NCBI GenBank assembly: GCA_016839805.1
Contig: JAEOTO010000001.1
Span: 1-35,320 of the forward strand
Length of the DNA: 35,320 bases
Reading direction: 5' to 3'
Source: Candidatus Hermodarchaeota archaeon
GTDB lineage: Archaea; Asgardarchaeota; Hermodarchaeia; Hermodarchaeales; Hermodarchaeaceae
Under the pieces are notes generated by a model. That model searched no databases and was not told the origin of the DNA. It worked only from the letters and a program-made list of their open reading frames with translations. Position 1 is the stretch's first letter; every line of letters begins with the position of its first letter. Both the position numbers and the translations under genes were made by a program. This document shows positions 1 through 8,139 of this stretch, in pieces.

Positions 1-88
1 ACCGGTTTGAACGAGCGGCCGTGTACGCACCAAGCCTCGGCGAGGTGTTGAGCGGGCCGCCACGTACCGCCTAAGTGTGTCGGTTTCG
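1..88 (+). rRNA. 23S ribosomal RNA, 3' end (partial)
   Basis: The first bases match the conserved end of archaeal 23S rRNA. GGTTTGA at 4-10 is followed by a GGCCGTGTACGCACC strand, a GC-rich loop, GAGGTGTTGAGC, and a GGGCCGCCACGTAC strand that closes the helix (E. coli helix 101 region, where GTTGAGC is followed by CCGGTACTAA). The gene begins outside the window. The exact 3' end is estimated from the E. coli layout and could lie anywhere from about 80 to 105. No 5S rRNA or tRNA is recognisable in the bases that follow. Confidence 0.75.
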
Positions 89-218
89 AAAGGAGCCATA
101 AGCGCTGGTTCTGGAGCGATATTAGTCCGGGGGTATGCGACCACCACTTTCTTTTTCATCGAAATATTTCGTAGGGATTTATACCAAGTTAGTTGTGAAT
201 AGTGCCAGGTCGGCAAGC

Positions 219-878
219 ATGACAACTCAAAACAAAGCATGGATTGAAGAGTATCAGAAAGTTGTTGTTAATTGGGGAATTGAGCCAGATTGGGTATTGA
301 TGAGATATCACCAATTGGTTTCGCAGGGTCCTGTGTTAGACTTGGGAATGGGTAATGGTCGAAATGCATTGTTTTTCGCAGAGTTGGGTCATGCCGTTGA
401 TTGTGTTGATGTATCTAAGACGTGGGTAAAAAAATGCCAAGAGCGGGCTAAGGCAAAGAACCTGCAAATGACCGCGTATAATGTAGATCTACGTTCGTTT
501 GAGATTCCAAAAAGACACTATTCGCTGATCATCGCATCCAAAGTCCTGCAGTTTTTCATCAAATCAGATATCAAAGCGCTAGTGGAAAAAATGTACCATG
601 GGCTAGCCCGTAGAGGTTTGATTTACCTTCAGGTATTTTCACTCGAAGAGTTTGAATACTATTTGAAACACAAAAGGGAAATTCATTTGGTTGAACCGAA
701 CACCTACTACGTACCCAAGTACAAATTACACTACCATTTCTATACAAAGGAGGAAGTATTGTCATTATTTCCAAAGTTGAAAGTCATTCATTGTGTTGAG
801 GGCTTAGAGTCAGATTTACGGTTCAAGAAACCTCGGAAAGAGTGGATTATCAATTTTCTCGGACAACGCATTCGCTAG
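219..878 (+). CDS. Class I SAM-dependent methyltransferase
   Basis: The protein is 219 residues if it starts at ATG 219. An upstream in-frame ATG at 135 would add 28 residues that look unlike the family and lie close to the rRNA end; AGGT at 207-210 favours the later start. The SAM-binding motif I VLDLGMGNGRNALFF lies near residue 40, followed by an acidic residue at the end of beta 2 (CVDVS), as in TehB/UbiE-like enzymes. The final third is family-specific and probably contacts the substrate, which cannot be named. It is the first gene after the rRNA and has no clear operon partner. Confidence 0.75.
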   Translation: MTTQNKAWIEEYQKVVVNWGIEPDWVLMRYHQLVSQGPVLDLGMGNGRNALFFAELGHAVDCVDVSKTWVKKCQERAKAKNLQMTAYNVDLRSFEIPKRHYSLIIASKVLQFFIKSDIKALVEKMYHGLARRGLIYLQVFSLEEFEYYLKHKREIHLVEPNTYYVPKYKLHYHFYTKEEVLSLFPKLKVIHCVEGLESDLRFKKPRKEWIINFLGQRIR

Positions 879-956
879 TCCAACTCAAAATAGGTACCTA
901 TTTAAAATGCCTGTCAGCGAATAGTACTCTCCGCCAATTTTGTGGGAGGTTTCAAG

Positions 957-1382
957 GTGCTTCAAATCGTTAGATTCGCGATTTTTCTTATCACAGGATT
1001 AGTGACGGGGTTGGTGGTTGGTTTTATTGGTTGGTTACTTCTTCGAGTCCTTTCTAAGACCAAGCTGTCTCCACTCCAGTTCGTCCTTCTTGTTGTGATC
1101 GCAATGATTGGCATTCCAATCTATTACTGGGTCCATACGTTTATTCACGATATGACTAATTGGGCATTGCCTTGGCATTATAACTATTTTTCACCAGTGT
1201 TCGCATTTATTGGGGGAACCATAGTCTGCATGATCTACTACTTTCTGCTGTTGGTCTATCTTTTCAAAACCACTCGACAATCAGCGATTGTAATTGCCAT
1301 AATCTTAGGTCTTATCACGTTCCCAATCTTCGGAGTTCTCTTGACTCTGTGGATACCTATTCTCCCTTACCTGCCACCCTGA
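957..1382 (+). CDS. Small four-helix membrane protein
   Basis: About 141 residues, almost entirely hydrophobic, with four predicted membrane spans (roughly residues 5-30, 40-60, 80-105 and 113-135) and short loops. The GTG at 957 is chosen over an in-frame GTG at 942 because a GGGAGGT ribosome site (944-950) sits six bases before it. No catalytic or binding motif is recognised, so the function is unknown. The next gene on this strand starts about 100 bases downstream, so an operon is not indicated. Confidence 0.65.
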   Translation: MLQIVRFAIFLITGLVTGLVVGFIGWLLLRVLSKTKLSPLQFVLLVVIAMIGIPIYYWVHTFIHDMTNWALPWHYNYFSPVFAFIGGTIVCMIYYFLLLVYLFKTTRQSAIVIAIILGLITFPIFGVLLTLWIPILPYLPP

Positions 1383-1485
1383 TTGCCTCGAATGTGGTAT
1401 TCAAGTGCAGTTCCTTAGGGAATCATATATGATTGGAATTAGTGGAGACTATAAGGCTCATTGCAACTGATGCAATGAATAGAAC

Positions 1486-2052
1486 ATGGTAAATGAAAGA
1501 CCTGCCATCGCAAAGGTTCTCATAGCAGGCGCGAGTGGTGTTGGGAAAACCAGTCTTGTCCATAGTTACGTCTTTGATGGATTCACCGAAGTAGCACCAA
1601 CCATTGGGGTGAATTTTGCTCAGAAACTTTGGAATGGAGAAAACGGGCCAATCAACCTGAGTATCTGGGATTTAAGCGGACACCCACGATTTCGGTGTCT
1701 AATGCCCCGGTTCTGTACAGGGACAACAGGAGTTGTCCTCATGTTTGATCTCACCGCTCCAGAATCGCTGGAAACAGCACGGAAATGGTTACATTACATT
1801 TCTTCCTGGAATGCGCCCGACCACGAGTATTCGGTGGTTTTGGTAGGCAATAAAGCCGACCTTACACCCCATATTCAACCCAAAACAATACATAGTGTGT
1901 GTGCCGAAGAGCGTATCACAGAATACATTCAATGTTCAGCCAAATCAGGGAAAAATATCAAACGCGTTTTTGACACGCTATGTTCTGCAATGCAACGGAC
2001 TCATCTTGAATTTAATGAACAACCTCACAATCTGATACATAGCTCAACGTAA
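1486..2052 (+). CDS. Ras/Rab-like small GTPase
   Basis: A 188-residue GTPase with the full set of Ras-superfamily motifs: P-loop GASGVGKT (15-22), switch I Thr39 in APTIG, G3 WDLSGHPRF (61-69), G4 NKAD (122-125) and G5 SAK (151-153). The spacing and the WD..G..RFR / FDLT blocks are Rab-like. The catalytic Gln of Ras (Q61) is His66 here, as in Sar1. There is no C-terminal Cys motif for prenylation, so membrane attachment would need another route. Expanded families of such GTPases are a hallmark of Asgard archaea and are the main reason for assigning the window to that group. The ATG has no strong ribosome site. A dipeptidase-like gene follows after 53 bases. Confidence 0.93.
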   Translation: MVNERPAIAKVLIAGASGVGKTSLVHSYVFDGFTEVAPTIGVNFAQKLWNGENGPINLSIWDLSGHPRFRCLMPRFCTGTTGVVLMFDLTAPESLETARKWLHYISSWNAPDHEYSVVLVGNKADLTPHIQPKTIHSVCAEERITEYIQCSAKSGKNIKRVFDTLCSAMQRTHLEFNEQPHNLIHSST

Positions 2053-2105
2053 TACAGAATTAATAAGGCTAATACCGCTAAAGACACGTCCAGACGAGGT
2101 TGTCG

Positions 2106-3335
2106 ATGATGGGTTCGAAAAAGAAATACAACGGCTATCAAGCCTATCAATACCTGACCCCTGGAAAAGATTACAAAGCCTTCAAATTACGTAAAGCGAT
2201 TAAACGCGACTGGTCCTACAAAGTACCCGTTTCCGGTTCGGAGGAGGAAAGAGTTCAAGAAATCCTCGAAAAGTATATTGTCATCGACTTGCACAATCAT
2301 CCCGTTTTCATGACAGAAGATTACAGTCAATGCCTCAATCACAATAGTGAAGGTCGCGAGTTCATGGCCTATGAGGCACTTAGCATCTCGGGAATCGATG
2401 CGGTTTTTGACAATCTAATGAACGGCGCCGTAACTATCACATCCAAACATGGATGGAAATGGACTGACACCATCCATGATCTAGGCCAACGATTATGTGA
2501 TATTGCTCACCAAGATTTCGTCATTCATTGCAAAAAAGTAGACGACATTATCCTAGCTCATCAAACAGGAAAGTTAGCTTGGGTTCCAGTTCTCGAATCA
2601 TCTTCGTGCATTGAGAATGAAGTTGATCGGATTGATGTGCTCTACGGGCTGGGAATACGATCGATGGGATTAGCCTATAGTGAATCCAACATGCTCGGTT
2701 CGGGATTAGGTGAACTCCGAGATGGAGGTCTCACAGACTTTGGCTACGATGCTGTTGTTCGTATGAACAAGGTAGGCATGCTTGTCGATGTAAGCCATAC
2801 CAGTGATCAGACAGCACTGGACGCCATTGACGCCAGTAAAAAGCCAATTGTCATTTCCCATGCAGGCGCCCAGTCCGTCATGCCCATTATTCGCATGTTT
2901 CCAGATGAAGTCCTCAAAGCGTTATCTGAAAAAGGGGGGGTTATCGGCATTGAAGCTGCTCCAGGAACCACAGGGACTACAAAACAACCCAAAAACGACA
3001 TCGAAACTTACATGGCCCACGTTGAATACTGTATCAAGCTTATGGGTTTGAATCATGTTGGATGCGGACCAGACACCATCTATGGGGACCATGTCGGTTA
3101 TTATCGAGCTCTCGAGGAAGCCCTTACAACAGCTGGACTAGGTCACTATTCACGTCCGGGAGGAAAAGTAGACGAAGGTCTTAACACGCTCCCAAGATAC
3201 GTTAAGGGCTTAGAAAACCCAACCGAAGCTCTCCAAAACGTGACCCGTTGGATGGTAAAACATGGCTACTCTGACAGTGAAATCGCCAAAATCATAGGGG
3301 GAAATGCTCTGGAATTATTGAAGAAAGTCTGGTGA
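2106..3335 (+). CDS. Membrane-dipeptidase-like protein (peptidase M19 family)
   Basis: About 409 residues from ATG 2106, which lies five bases after GAGGT. The M19 landmarks are present in order: DLHNHP (61-66), a Glu in VPVLESSS (E164), VDVSH (H231), VISHAGA (H252) and NHVGCGPD (317-323), plus a GGNALELL end. M19 enzymes are zinc TIM-barrel hydrolases that cut dipeptides or related N-acyl amino acids. The first zinc motif, usually HxD, is His63-Asn-His65, so one Asp ligand has become His; the other three ligands remain. There is no signal peptide, so it is probably cytoplasmic. The first 50 residues are a basic extension. The substrate is unknown. It may be co-transcribed with the GTPase upstream. 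Confidence 0.88.
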   Translation: MMGSKKKYNGYQAYQYLTPGKDYKAFKLRKAIKRDWSYKVPVSGSEEERVQEILEKYIVIDLHNHPVFMTEDYSQCLNHNSEGREFMAYEALSISGIDAVFDNLMNGAVTITSKHGWKWTDTIHDLGQRLCDIAHQDFVIHCKKVDDIILAHQTGKLAWVPVLESSSCIENEVDRIDVLYGLGIRSMGLAYSESNMLGSGLGELRDGGLTDFGYDAVVRMNKVGMLVDVSHTSDQTALDAIDASKKPIVISHAGAQSVMPIIRMFPDEVLKALSEKGGVIGIEAAPGTTGTTKQPKNDIETYMAHVEYCIKLMGLNHVGCGPDTIYGDHVGYYRALEEALTTAGLGHYSRPGGKVDEGLNTLPRYVKGLENPTEALQNVTRWMVKHGYSDSEIAKIIGGNALELLKKVW

Positions 3336-3468
3336 AGTAGTCCCCTTATCAATTCATCTTTCTCATTTATCATAGATGAGGCAAATTAAGGGCGTTTTGA
3401 GGGGTTTTTAACCGGTTTCGAAAGATTTCCGGTGGTAAATAACGGTGCGGTTAATACCAGGAGGTGAC

Positions 3469-3699
3469 ATGCTCATTACCCAATTCATTGAACAACTCTT
3501 CCTCTACCTCAATCTTAGTTGGGGGGTTATCATCCTAATTGGTGATTTCATTGCAATGTTTCTCATCGCACTTGGATTCATAAGCTGGCTAACGGACAGG
3601 CAACCCATTAGAGGAAAACGTATGATAATCGGAGGCATTCTTCTGTTTCTCATCATCCAATGGATGGCAATCTCTTCACCCTTGATGCTAATTTTTTAA
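3469..3699 (+). CDS. Small two-helix membrane protein
   Basis: A 76-residue protein starting at ATG 3469 directly after a full GGAGGTGA ribosome site (3460-3467). Two hydrophobic spans (about residues 18-40 and 53-74) flank a short basic loop (DRQPIRGKR), which suggests a hairpin in the membrane with the loop inside. No family is recognised. It sits alone between a dipeptidase on the same strand and a convergent VOC gene. Confidence 0.6.
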   Translation: MLITQFIEQLFLYLNLSWGVIILIGDFIAMFLIALGFISWLTDRQPIRGKRMIIGGILLFLIIQWMAISSPLMLIF

Positions 3700-3735
3700 G
3701 TTCAGCAACTAGTACGGGAGTCAAAGGGATGGAGA

Positions 3736-4194
3736 TTAAGTTCCCAGAGGATTTGGTGGGCGTAGCTCAATTAATTCAATAATAGTCCCAAACCGCTGTT
3801 GTGTATCCAAGTAAGTAAAAGGGACAGAATAGATCGTGCCGCTCCAAAGCACTTTAATTCCCTCATCAGAAACTCCGTCAAGAGCCTTACGCAAGTTAGG
3901 GACGTTAATACCAACATGATGTAATCCCTCACCACACTGAACAAGAAAGTCGGTGTATATCTTCGGGGTTCCATCTAAGACTTGAATAAATTCTAGCTGC
4001 AGCTCCCCAAGTGTCAAAAAGGCAATTTTAATCTTATATGGGGGAATTGCCTGTTCCCAAAGGTTCTCCTTTACCTCTGCTTCCATGATGACTGGGGAAT
4101 CACAATCAAAAAGGATTTGCTGGCGTGTCGCAATATCAGTTGCATCCTTTACAACAAAGCCTAACTGATTAATACCTTGAAACGGAAAACCCAT
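3736..4194 (-). CDS. VOC (glyoxalase-fold) protein, methylmalonyl-CoA-epimerase-like
   Basis: About 152 residues with the two paired beta-alpha-beta-beta-beta modules of the vicinal oxygen chelate superfamily. Typical strands are QLGFVVKD near the start, LQLEFIQVLDG in the middle, GLHHVGINVPNL opening the second half, and GTIIELIE at the end, where the last Glu of VOC metal sites is found. The length and order resemble methylmalonyl-CoA epimerase, but the first metal His appears to be Gln, so the substrate is uncertain. ATG 4194 is preferred over GTG 4206; neither has a strong ribosome site. It lies 46 bases after the regulator gene on the same strand and could be read with it. Confidence 0.7.
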   Translation of the reverse strand: MGFPFQGINQLGFVVKDATDIATRQQILFDCDSPVIMEAEVKENLWEQAIPPYKIKIAFLTLGELQLEFIQVLDGTPKIYTDFLVQCGEGLHHVGINVPNLRKALDGVSDEGIKVLWSGTIYSVPFTYLDTQQRFGTIIELIELRPPNPLGT

Positions 4195-4240
4195 GGCGCC
4201 TATCACAACCCAATTACTAGTGATAAGGCAGTCAAGTTAC

Positions 4241-4912
4241 TTATTTACCCAGGATATTCTTGAACTGATCACAAAGTTCAGGGTTCCGTAACATCACTCC
4301 CAGTACAGCTACAACATCTGAGAGGTATTTTATCTCATACAAATTTTCCTTACTGAAAAGGTCGGAGAGAGCCTCGTTTTCTGGTACTTTACGCCATAAC
4401 TCCATGATGTTTCCATCATGCTTTTCAAAATACTGTTCCATTAGCTTCTTGAAGGCTGCCTTATCCTTGAGTTTGACACCAAATAATTCTTGGACAAGAA
4501 CAGTTAATCTCTGAATTATTCGTGCTCCTTTGTCTGATATCCACCATTTCGTTTTGGCTTCATCTTCTTGAAGAATGAAGATGTTAGCTGTACGACAAAA
4601 CAACTTCTCGGTCAATCGACTATCATGGGGTTTCCGATGACCACACGCTTTAACCAAACCATTCTGTTCTAGCGTTTCAAGATACCGGTAAACGGTCTTG
4701 ATGGTCTTATTATACTTCTCTTTGTCTGGATTCCAATACAAGGCATGGATCTCTTTAACCGTGAGATTTTTTCCAACAAGCGCTTTTATAATGTCGCCAT
4801 GATCTTTTACTACGGCTTCTTGTTCTTTTGATAGAAAGAGAATAGGTTCAGGACGTTCTTTTAAGAAGTCATCATAATCTTTCGGCTTGTCCTTTTTCTC
4901 GTAATCGCCCAT
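4241..4912 (-). CDS. Winged-helix transcriptional regulator
   Basis: About 223 residues from ATG 4912; a longer frame to 5020 runs through promoter-like AT-rich DNA and is not used. Residues around 30-110 form a winged helix: LTVKEIHALYW, then KTIKTVYRYLETLEQNGLVKACGHRK, the usual recognition helix and wing. This is followed by WWISDKGARIIQRLTVLVQELFG, typical of archaeal ArsR/PadR-like regulators in which the wing leads into a dimerisation helix. The helical C-terminal half (about 90 residues) is not recognised and may bind a ligand. A TATA-like TTATAATAAAA lies about 40 bases upstream. It is divergent from the small gene at 5130, which it may control. Confidence 0.75.
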   Translation of the reverse strand: MGDYEKKDKPKDYDDFLKERPEPILFLSKEQEAVVKDHGDIIKALVGKNLTVKEIHALYWNPDKEKYNKTIKTVYRYLETLEQNGLVKACGHRKPHDSRLTEKLFCRTANIFILQEDEAKTKWWISDKGARIIQRLTVLVQELFGVKLKDKAAFKKLMEQYFEKHDGNIMELWRKVPENEALSDLFSKENLYEIKYLSDVVAVLGVMLRNPELCDQFKNILGK

Positions 4913-4946
4913 AATTATCAATCCTGTGTTGCTGTCTAGGGGTGTT

Positions 4947-5025
4947 TTATTATAATTGGTATTGTCACATACAGTAATATTAATATACCGGAATGACACA
5001 TAAGGGACGTGGCGTGACATTCAAA
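4947..5025. promoter_or_regulatory. Divergent promoter region with repeated TGTCA/TGACA motifs
   Basis: AT-rich DNA between the winged-helix regulator and the small gene at 5130. On the minus strand a TATA-like TTATAATAAAA (4947-4957) fits the regulator. Related motifs TGTCACATA (4963-4971) and TGACACATA (4994-5002), and a further GACATTCAAATGAC (5016-5029), flank the palindrome-like TAATATTAATATA (4975-4987). This could be an operator for the adjacent regulator; that is inference from position. Confidence 0.35.
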
Positions 5026-5129
5026 TGACAGTAAGCGTGAATAAGAGCTGTATCACCGGCGCCTTAAGCTGTAACCTCTCGGACTACCATGAAGAAAAAA
5101 CGGAATCAAAACTAAGAGGTGAGGTAACG

Positions 5130-5243
5130 ATGTCCCCCACCCCAAATTGTGAGCACAGCACCGAACCTCAAATCACCGTCGAGGATGAGAAGAAACGCAA
5201 AAACCGAATCTTTGAGTCATATCTAAGGGAGAAAATACTCTAA
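5130..5243 (+). CDS. Small 37-residue hydrophilic protein
   Basis: The ATG at 5130 follows a strong GAGGTGAGGT ribosome site (5116-5125), which decides it over the in-frame ATG at 5025. The product is only 37 residues, with a Cys near the start and a charged helix-like second half (VEDEKKRKNRIFESYLREKIL minus its edges). No family is recognised. Its position divergent from a winged-helix regulator suggests it may be controlled by it. It could also be a leader or chance reading frame; the ribosome site is the main support. Confidence 0.45.
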   Translation: MSPTPNCEHSTEPQITVEDEKKRKNRIFESYLREKIL

Positions 5244-5362
5244 CTCTCATATAGGCCGAAGCGCTACGCGTAGATAGGTCATTTGCTAATAAATTCCTTT
5301 TTTCCAATTCTCGGATGCAGATAAATCCGATACACAAGAATCAAGATCACGGTAAAGACTTA

Positions 5363-5412
5363 GGAGGGAGCATTCCTTGTTGTTGAGGTTCTCCCTCCTC
5401 TTCTCCTTTTTC
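5363..5412 (+). terminator. Stem-loop plus T-rich tract
   Basis: GGAGGGAG (5363-5370) pairs perfectly with CTCCCTCC (5391-5398) and is followed by a pyrimidine-rich stretch with five Ts (5399-5412). It would end transcription from the small gene at 5130. Archaeal termination relies mostly on the T tract, so the stem may be incidental or protective. Confidence 0.5.
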
Positions 5413-5491
5413 AACAAATCATTTTTGAGTAATGTCTTAGTAACCTAATTGTTTAATGCCACCCTAGAAGGGGAAAGGAGGAAATAAGCCA

Positions 5492-5911
5492 ATGTCTAGT
5501 TCTAGTGTTGAAATCAAAAAATTGCATGAAATTTTACGCACGTTTCATGAAGCTCAAGAAACCGCAAACGAAAAACTGTTCCTCCAGGTTTGGCATCCTG
5601 AAGCACGTCGCTTTGGTTTTGGGTCTAATAACGAGCTCTACATCTTCTCTACTGAAGACATACTCTCAAACCAGTTTCAAGGCATTAAACAGGCAAAACA
5701 AGAAAATCCTGGGTATTCGCTCAGCTTCTTCATAAAACGGATAAGAAACATTGACGTGGATCCAGATCACCTAATCGCCTCGGCTACAGTAGAATGGCAA
5801 ATGGTAAGCATGGGACGCGCTGTTGGTGTCCACTATACCTACTATCACTTTGTAAAACACAATGGTAAATGGGTCATCGCCAATGTTACTGATTGTGGAA
5901 AGGTAATTTAA
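5492..5911 (+). CDS. NTF2-like (SnoaL/lumazine-binding-like) protein
   Basis: A 139-residue protein whose ATG follows AAAGGAGGAAA by about ten bases. The layout is that of the cone-shaped NTF2 fold: a long N-terminal helix (EIKKLHEILRTFHEAQ), a short helix with WHPEA, then strands ending in VEWQMVSMGRAVGVHYTYYHFVKHNGKWVIAN, where KHNGKWVI is the usual last-strand signature of SnoaL-like and Cif-like proteins. Members are small ligand-binding proteins or isomerases; the ligand cannot be inferred. It stands alone. Confidence 0.7.
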   Translation: MSSSSVEIKKLHEILRTFHEAQETANEKLFLQVWHPEARRFGFGSNNELYIFSTEDILSNQFQGIKQAKQENPGYSLSFFIKRIRNIDVDPDHLIASATVEWQMVSMGRAVGVHYTYYHFVKHNGKWVIANVTDCGKVI

Positions 5912-5941
5912 TATTTTGATGAATCGATAAGAACTAGTTCT

Positions 5942-6424
5942 TCAATCGTTAATTTCTGGAAGCTCCTTTACAATCCTGACACCCTGATCCGTTAGCAGAA
6001 ATTCTTCCTTGTCATCTCTGTATGATCGAGTAAAATATGAGTAAGTCTCGATGGCTTTTTGGAGCACTTGGGCTACATTACTAATTTTGTAAGCTGAAAA
6101 CAGGAGTTGGCTCTCAATAAAATCCACTGTTAAGCTCTTTTCGTCACCCATATACTGTTGCTGATAATATGCAACACAACATAAGATTTCGATATCAGTA
6201 CGAGGACGCTTCGCTAATAAAAATTCATTCAATGTTAATGGACGGGTTATGGTCGGAACCGGTGCAGGAATATCAAACACTTTACACGCTAGCCGTCGCA
6301 ATCGAACTAAACAAATTCCGTGTGCACAAAATTGTTTACCGGCATGCTGCACGTGGCGTAATTCTTCAATTCGTTCAATTGGTCTTGAACAAATTGCACA
6401 AAGGCTCGGTTTGCCACGTACCAT
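5942..6424 (-). CDS. Zn-finger plus winged-helix-like protein, unknown function
   Basis: 160 residues. The N-terminal 40 carry Cys9-x2-Cys12, His24, His27, Cys33, His35 and Cys38, consistent with one zinc-binding finger. After a proline-rich linker (around 52-62), the C-terminal 85 residues look helical (DIEILCCVAYYQQQY, then VDFIESQLLFSAYKISNVAQVLQKAIE) and end in FLLTDQGVRIVKEL, a phrase typical of the wing of winged-helix proteins. It is probably a nucleic-acid or protein adaptor. The family is not recognised. It lies 50 bases after the acidic small gene on the same strand and may be co-transcribed. Confidence 0.6.
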   Translation of the reverse strand: MVRGKPSLCAICSRPIERIEELRHVQHAGKQFCAHGICLVRLRRLACKVFDIPAPVPTITRPLTLNEFLLAKRPRTDIEILCCVAYYQQQYMGDEKSLTVDFIESQLLFSAYKISNVAQVLQKAIETYSYFTRSYRDDKEEFLLTDQGVRIVKELPEIND

Positions 6425-6474
6425 TCACTCCTCCCCTGTTAACCAGAGAATGGGAGTTGTGGAGATGAGGAAAG

Positions 6475-6741
6475 CTACTCCTCCTCTTCTTCCATGATGC
6501 TACTTTTTTCCCAAATACGGCCTAGGATAACTAATCCAAGAACTAATTCGGAGTTCTGAAGTTTTTGAGCCATGAATTCAATGCTTTTTGAAACCGTATC
6601 ATATTCCTGGGATCCCCAAGCCTCTTCAGCGACTGCATAGATCTCATCGAATTGTTCTTCTTTGAGATTCAATGCTACTGTAATGTTTTCGCTTTCATGA
6701 TCCCCAACAGTTAATTTTCCAAGTTCGTAGGTGTTAGCCAA
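6475..6741 (-). CDS. Small acidic hypothetical protein
   Basis: 88 residues starting at a TTG (6741) supported by AGGTGA six bases upstream. The protein is strongly acidic, ends in a run of five Glu, and is predicted to be helical in its second half (KSIEFMAQKLQNSELVLGLVILGRI). No family is recognised. It precedes the Zn-finger gene on the same strand by 50 bases. Confidence 0.5.
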   Translation of the reverse strand: MANTYELGKLTVGDHESENITVALNLKEEQFDEIYAVAEEAWGSQEYDTVSKSIEFMAQKLQNSELVLGLVILGRIWEKSSIMEEEEE

Positions 6742-6965
6742 CCTAGTTCACCTATTGAATCGTCAATCGATACTATCTTATTAAGATGCTGCTCTTGCAC
6801 TTCGAGCATACAAGTTTTTAGTGAAGTCTTTTGAAAAATTCCTTGAAAACACTGAATCCAATACCATTGTGAAGTTGGGAGGCAAAACCTTTGAAGGGCG
6901 AAATCCTGTATTTTAGTGAAGAGTTCAAAAGTATTCAATGAATCAAACAGTACTAGCTGGTCCAA
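6711..6965 (-). CDS. Possible 84-residue hypothetical protein (doubtful)
   Basis: An open frame from a TTG at 6965 whose end overlaps the start of the acidic gene by 31 bases. It is rich in Phe, Trp and Cys, has no recognised motif, and its start lacks a convincing ribosome site. If real it would be translationally coupled to the acidic gene; otherwise 6742-7005 is plain intergenic DNA. Confidence 0.25.
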   Translation of the reverse strand: MDQLVLFDSLNTFELFTKIQDFALQRFCLPTSQWYWIQCFQGIFQKTSLKTCMLEVQEQHLNKIVSIDDSIGELGWLTPTNLEN

Positions 6966-7005
6966 GAGCTCTGTTAGTTCCCTGGTTCATATGAGATGAC
7001 CTGTA

Positions 7006-8034
7006 ATGCATGAAGCCATGTTGTATACACCACTTCAAGACGGAAAAGTTGGCTGCCAGTTATGTGCACGCCGGTGTACAATATCGGATGGCAAACTAGG
7101 TTATTGTCGAGTGCGAAAAAATGAGGAGGGTACCCTTTACTCCCTCGTCTATGGTAAGGCTTGTTCTGCAAATCCTGATCCCATCGAAAAGAAACCCCTA
7201 TGGCATTTTCACCCTGGCTCACTAGTGATGTCGATTGCTACTGTTGGATGTAACTTTCGGTGTCAATTTTGTCAGAACTGGCAAATCAGTCATGAAAGAG
7301 AAATATTCGGTCGTGACCTCCTACCTGATAAAATCGTTGAACTTGCACTCAAGACAGGGTGTTCAGGCGTCTCTTATACGTATACAGAGCCCACCATCTT
7401 TTTCGAATATGCTTACGATACTGCAAAAATCGCGAAACAGAAAGGGTTGTTCAATACCTTTGTCACGAATGGTTATCTAACACCTGAAGCCATTGAAACA
7501 ATAGCACCATACCTTGACGCCGCAACCGTTGATTTCAAAGGCAATGCTAATCCGAAATTCTATGAAAGGTACTGCCACGTCCCCTCTGTAGATCCAATCT
7601 TTACTGCGCTTAAAGCTATGAAAAACGCGGGAATACATATCGAAATCACGAATCTTGTGGTTACCGATGTCGGTGATGACGTTAAAGATGCTGAAAAACT
7701 TGCTAAATGGATTGTAGAAGAACTTGGAGAGGAAACTCCCCTACATCTCCTCCGTTTCTATCCCCACCATCAAATGAGTAATCTTCCTCCCACATCCATT
7801 AAAGCCCTTGAAGCCGCAGCTAACGCTTCAACTCAAGCAGGATTAAAATATGTCTACTTAGGTAACGTTCCAGGGCATCAGGGTGCAAATACGATTTGTG
7901 CCAACTGTGGAGCTCTCCTTATCGAACGGTTGGGGGTACACACCACGTCAGTGCGATTAACACGGCAAGGTCACTGTCCTGCATGCAATTTACCCATTCC
8001 TATCATTCTACCAGAAGACCTATCTTCAACCTAA
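7006..8034 (+). CDS. amrS: AmrS-type radical SAM protein (AmmeMemoRadiSam system)
   Basis: 342 residues. The N-terminal Cys-rich segment (C17, C20, C24, C34) and the radical SAM CxxxCxxC motif at C82, C86 and C89 inside ATVGCNFRCQFCQNWQIS match the PflA-like AmrS group. The barrel follows with SYTYTEPTIFFEY, VDFKG and HLLRFYPHHQM, and the protein ends in a zinc-type CANC...CPAC pair. Radical SAM members cleave SAM with a [4Fe-4S] cluster; the AmrS substrate is not known to me. AmrS, Memo and AMMECR1 proteins often occur together, but the two partners are not in this window. The start could also be the ATG four codons downstream. Confidence 0.88.
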   Translation: MHEAMLYTPLQDGKVGCQLCARRCTISDGKLGYCRVRKNEEGTLYSLVYGKACSANPDPIEKKPLWHFHPGSLVMSIATVGCNFRCQFCQNWQISHEREIFGRDLLPDKIVELALKTGCSGVSYTYTEPTIFFEYAYDTAKIAKQKGLFNTFVTNGYLTPEAIETIAPYLDAATVDFKGNANPKFYERYCHVPSVDPIFTALKAMKNAGIHIEITNLVVTDVGDDVKDAEKLAKWIVEELGEETPLHLLRFYPHHQMSNLPPTSIKALEAAANASTQAGLKYVYLGNVPGHQGANTICANCGALLIERLGVHTTSVRLTRQGHCPACNLPIPIILPEDLSST

Positions 8035-8139
8035 TCAATGAGGTTCCAAATCTGCGAATAGCACTAGAAATCAGACTGCTGATTTTTTCCAACGTCATCT
8101 TTAAGTGGTTAATAACGCTGAATTCAAATAAGGAGGGTG

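Noticed and set aside
89..218. A 5S rRNA or tRNA gene after the 23S end
   Set aside because: No cloverleaf, GTTCGA T-loop or 5S core could be found.
3360..3450. CTCAT/ATGAG and ACCGG/CCGGT pairings after the M19 gene
   Set aside because: Five-base stems with no clean T tract; chance pairing is likely.
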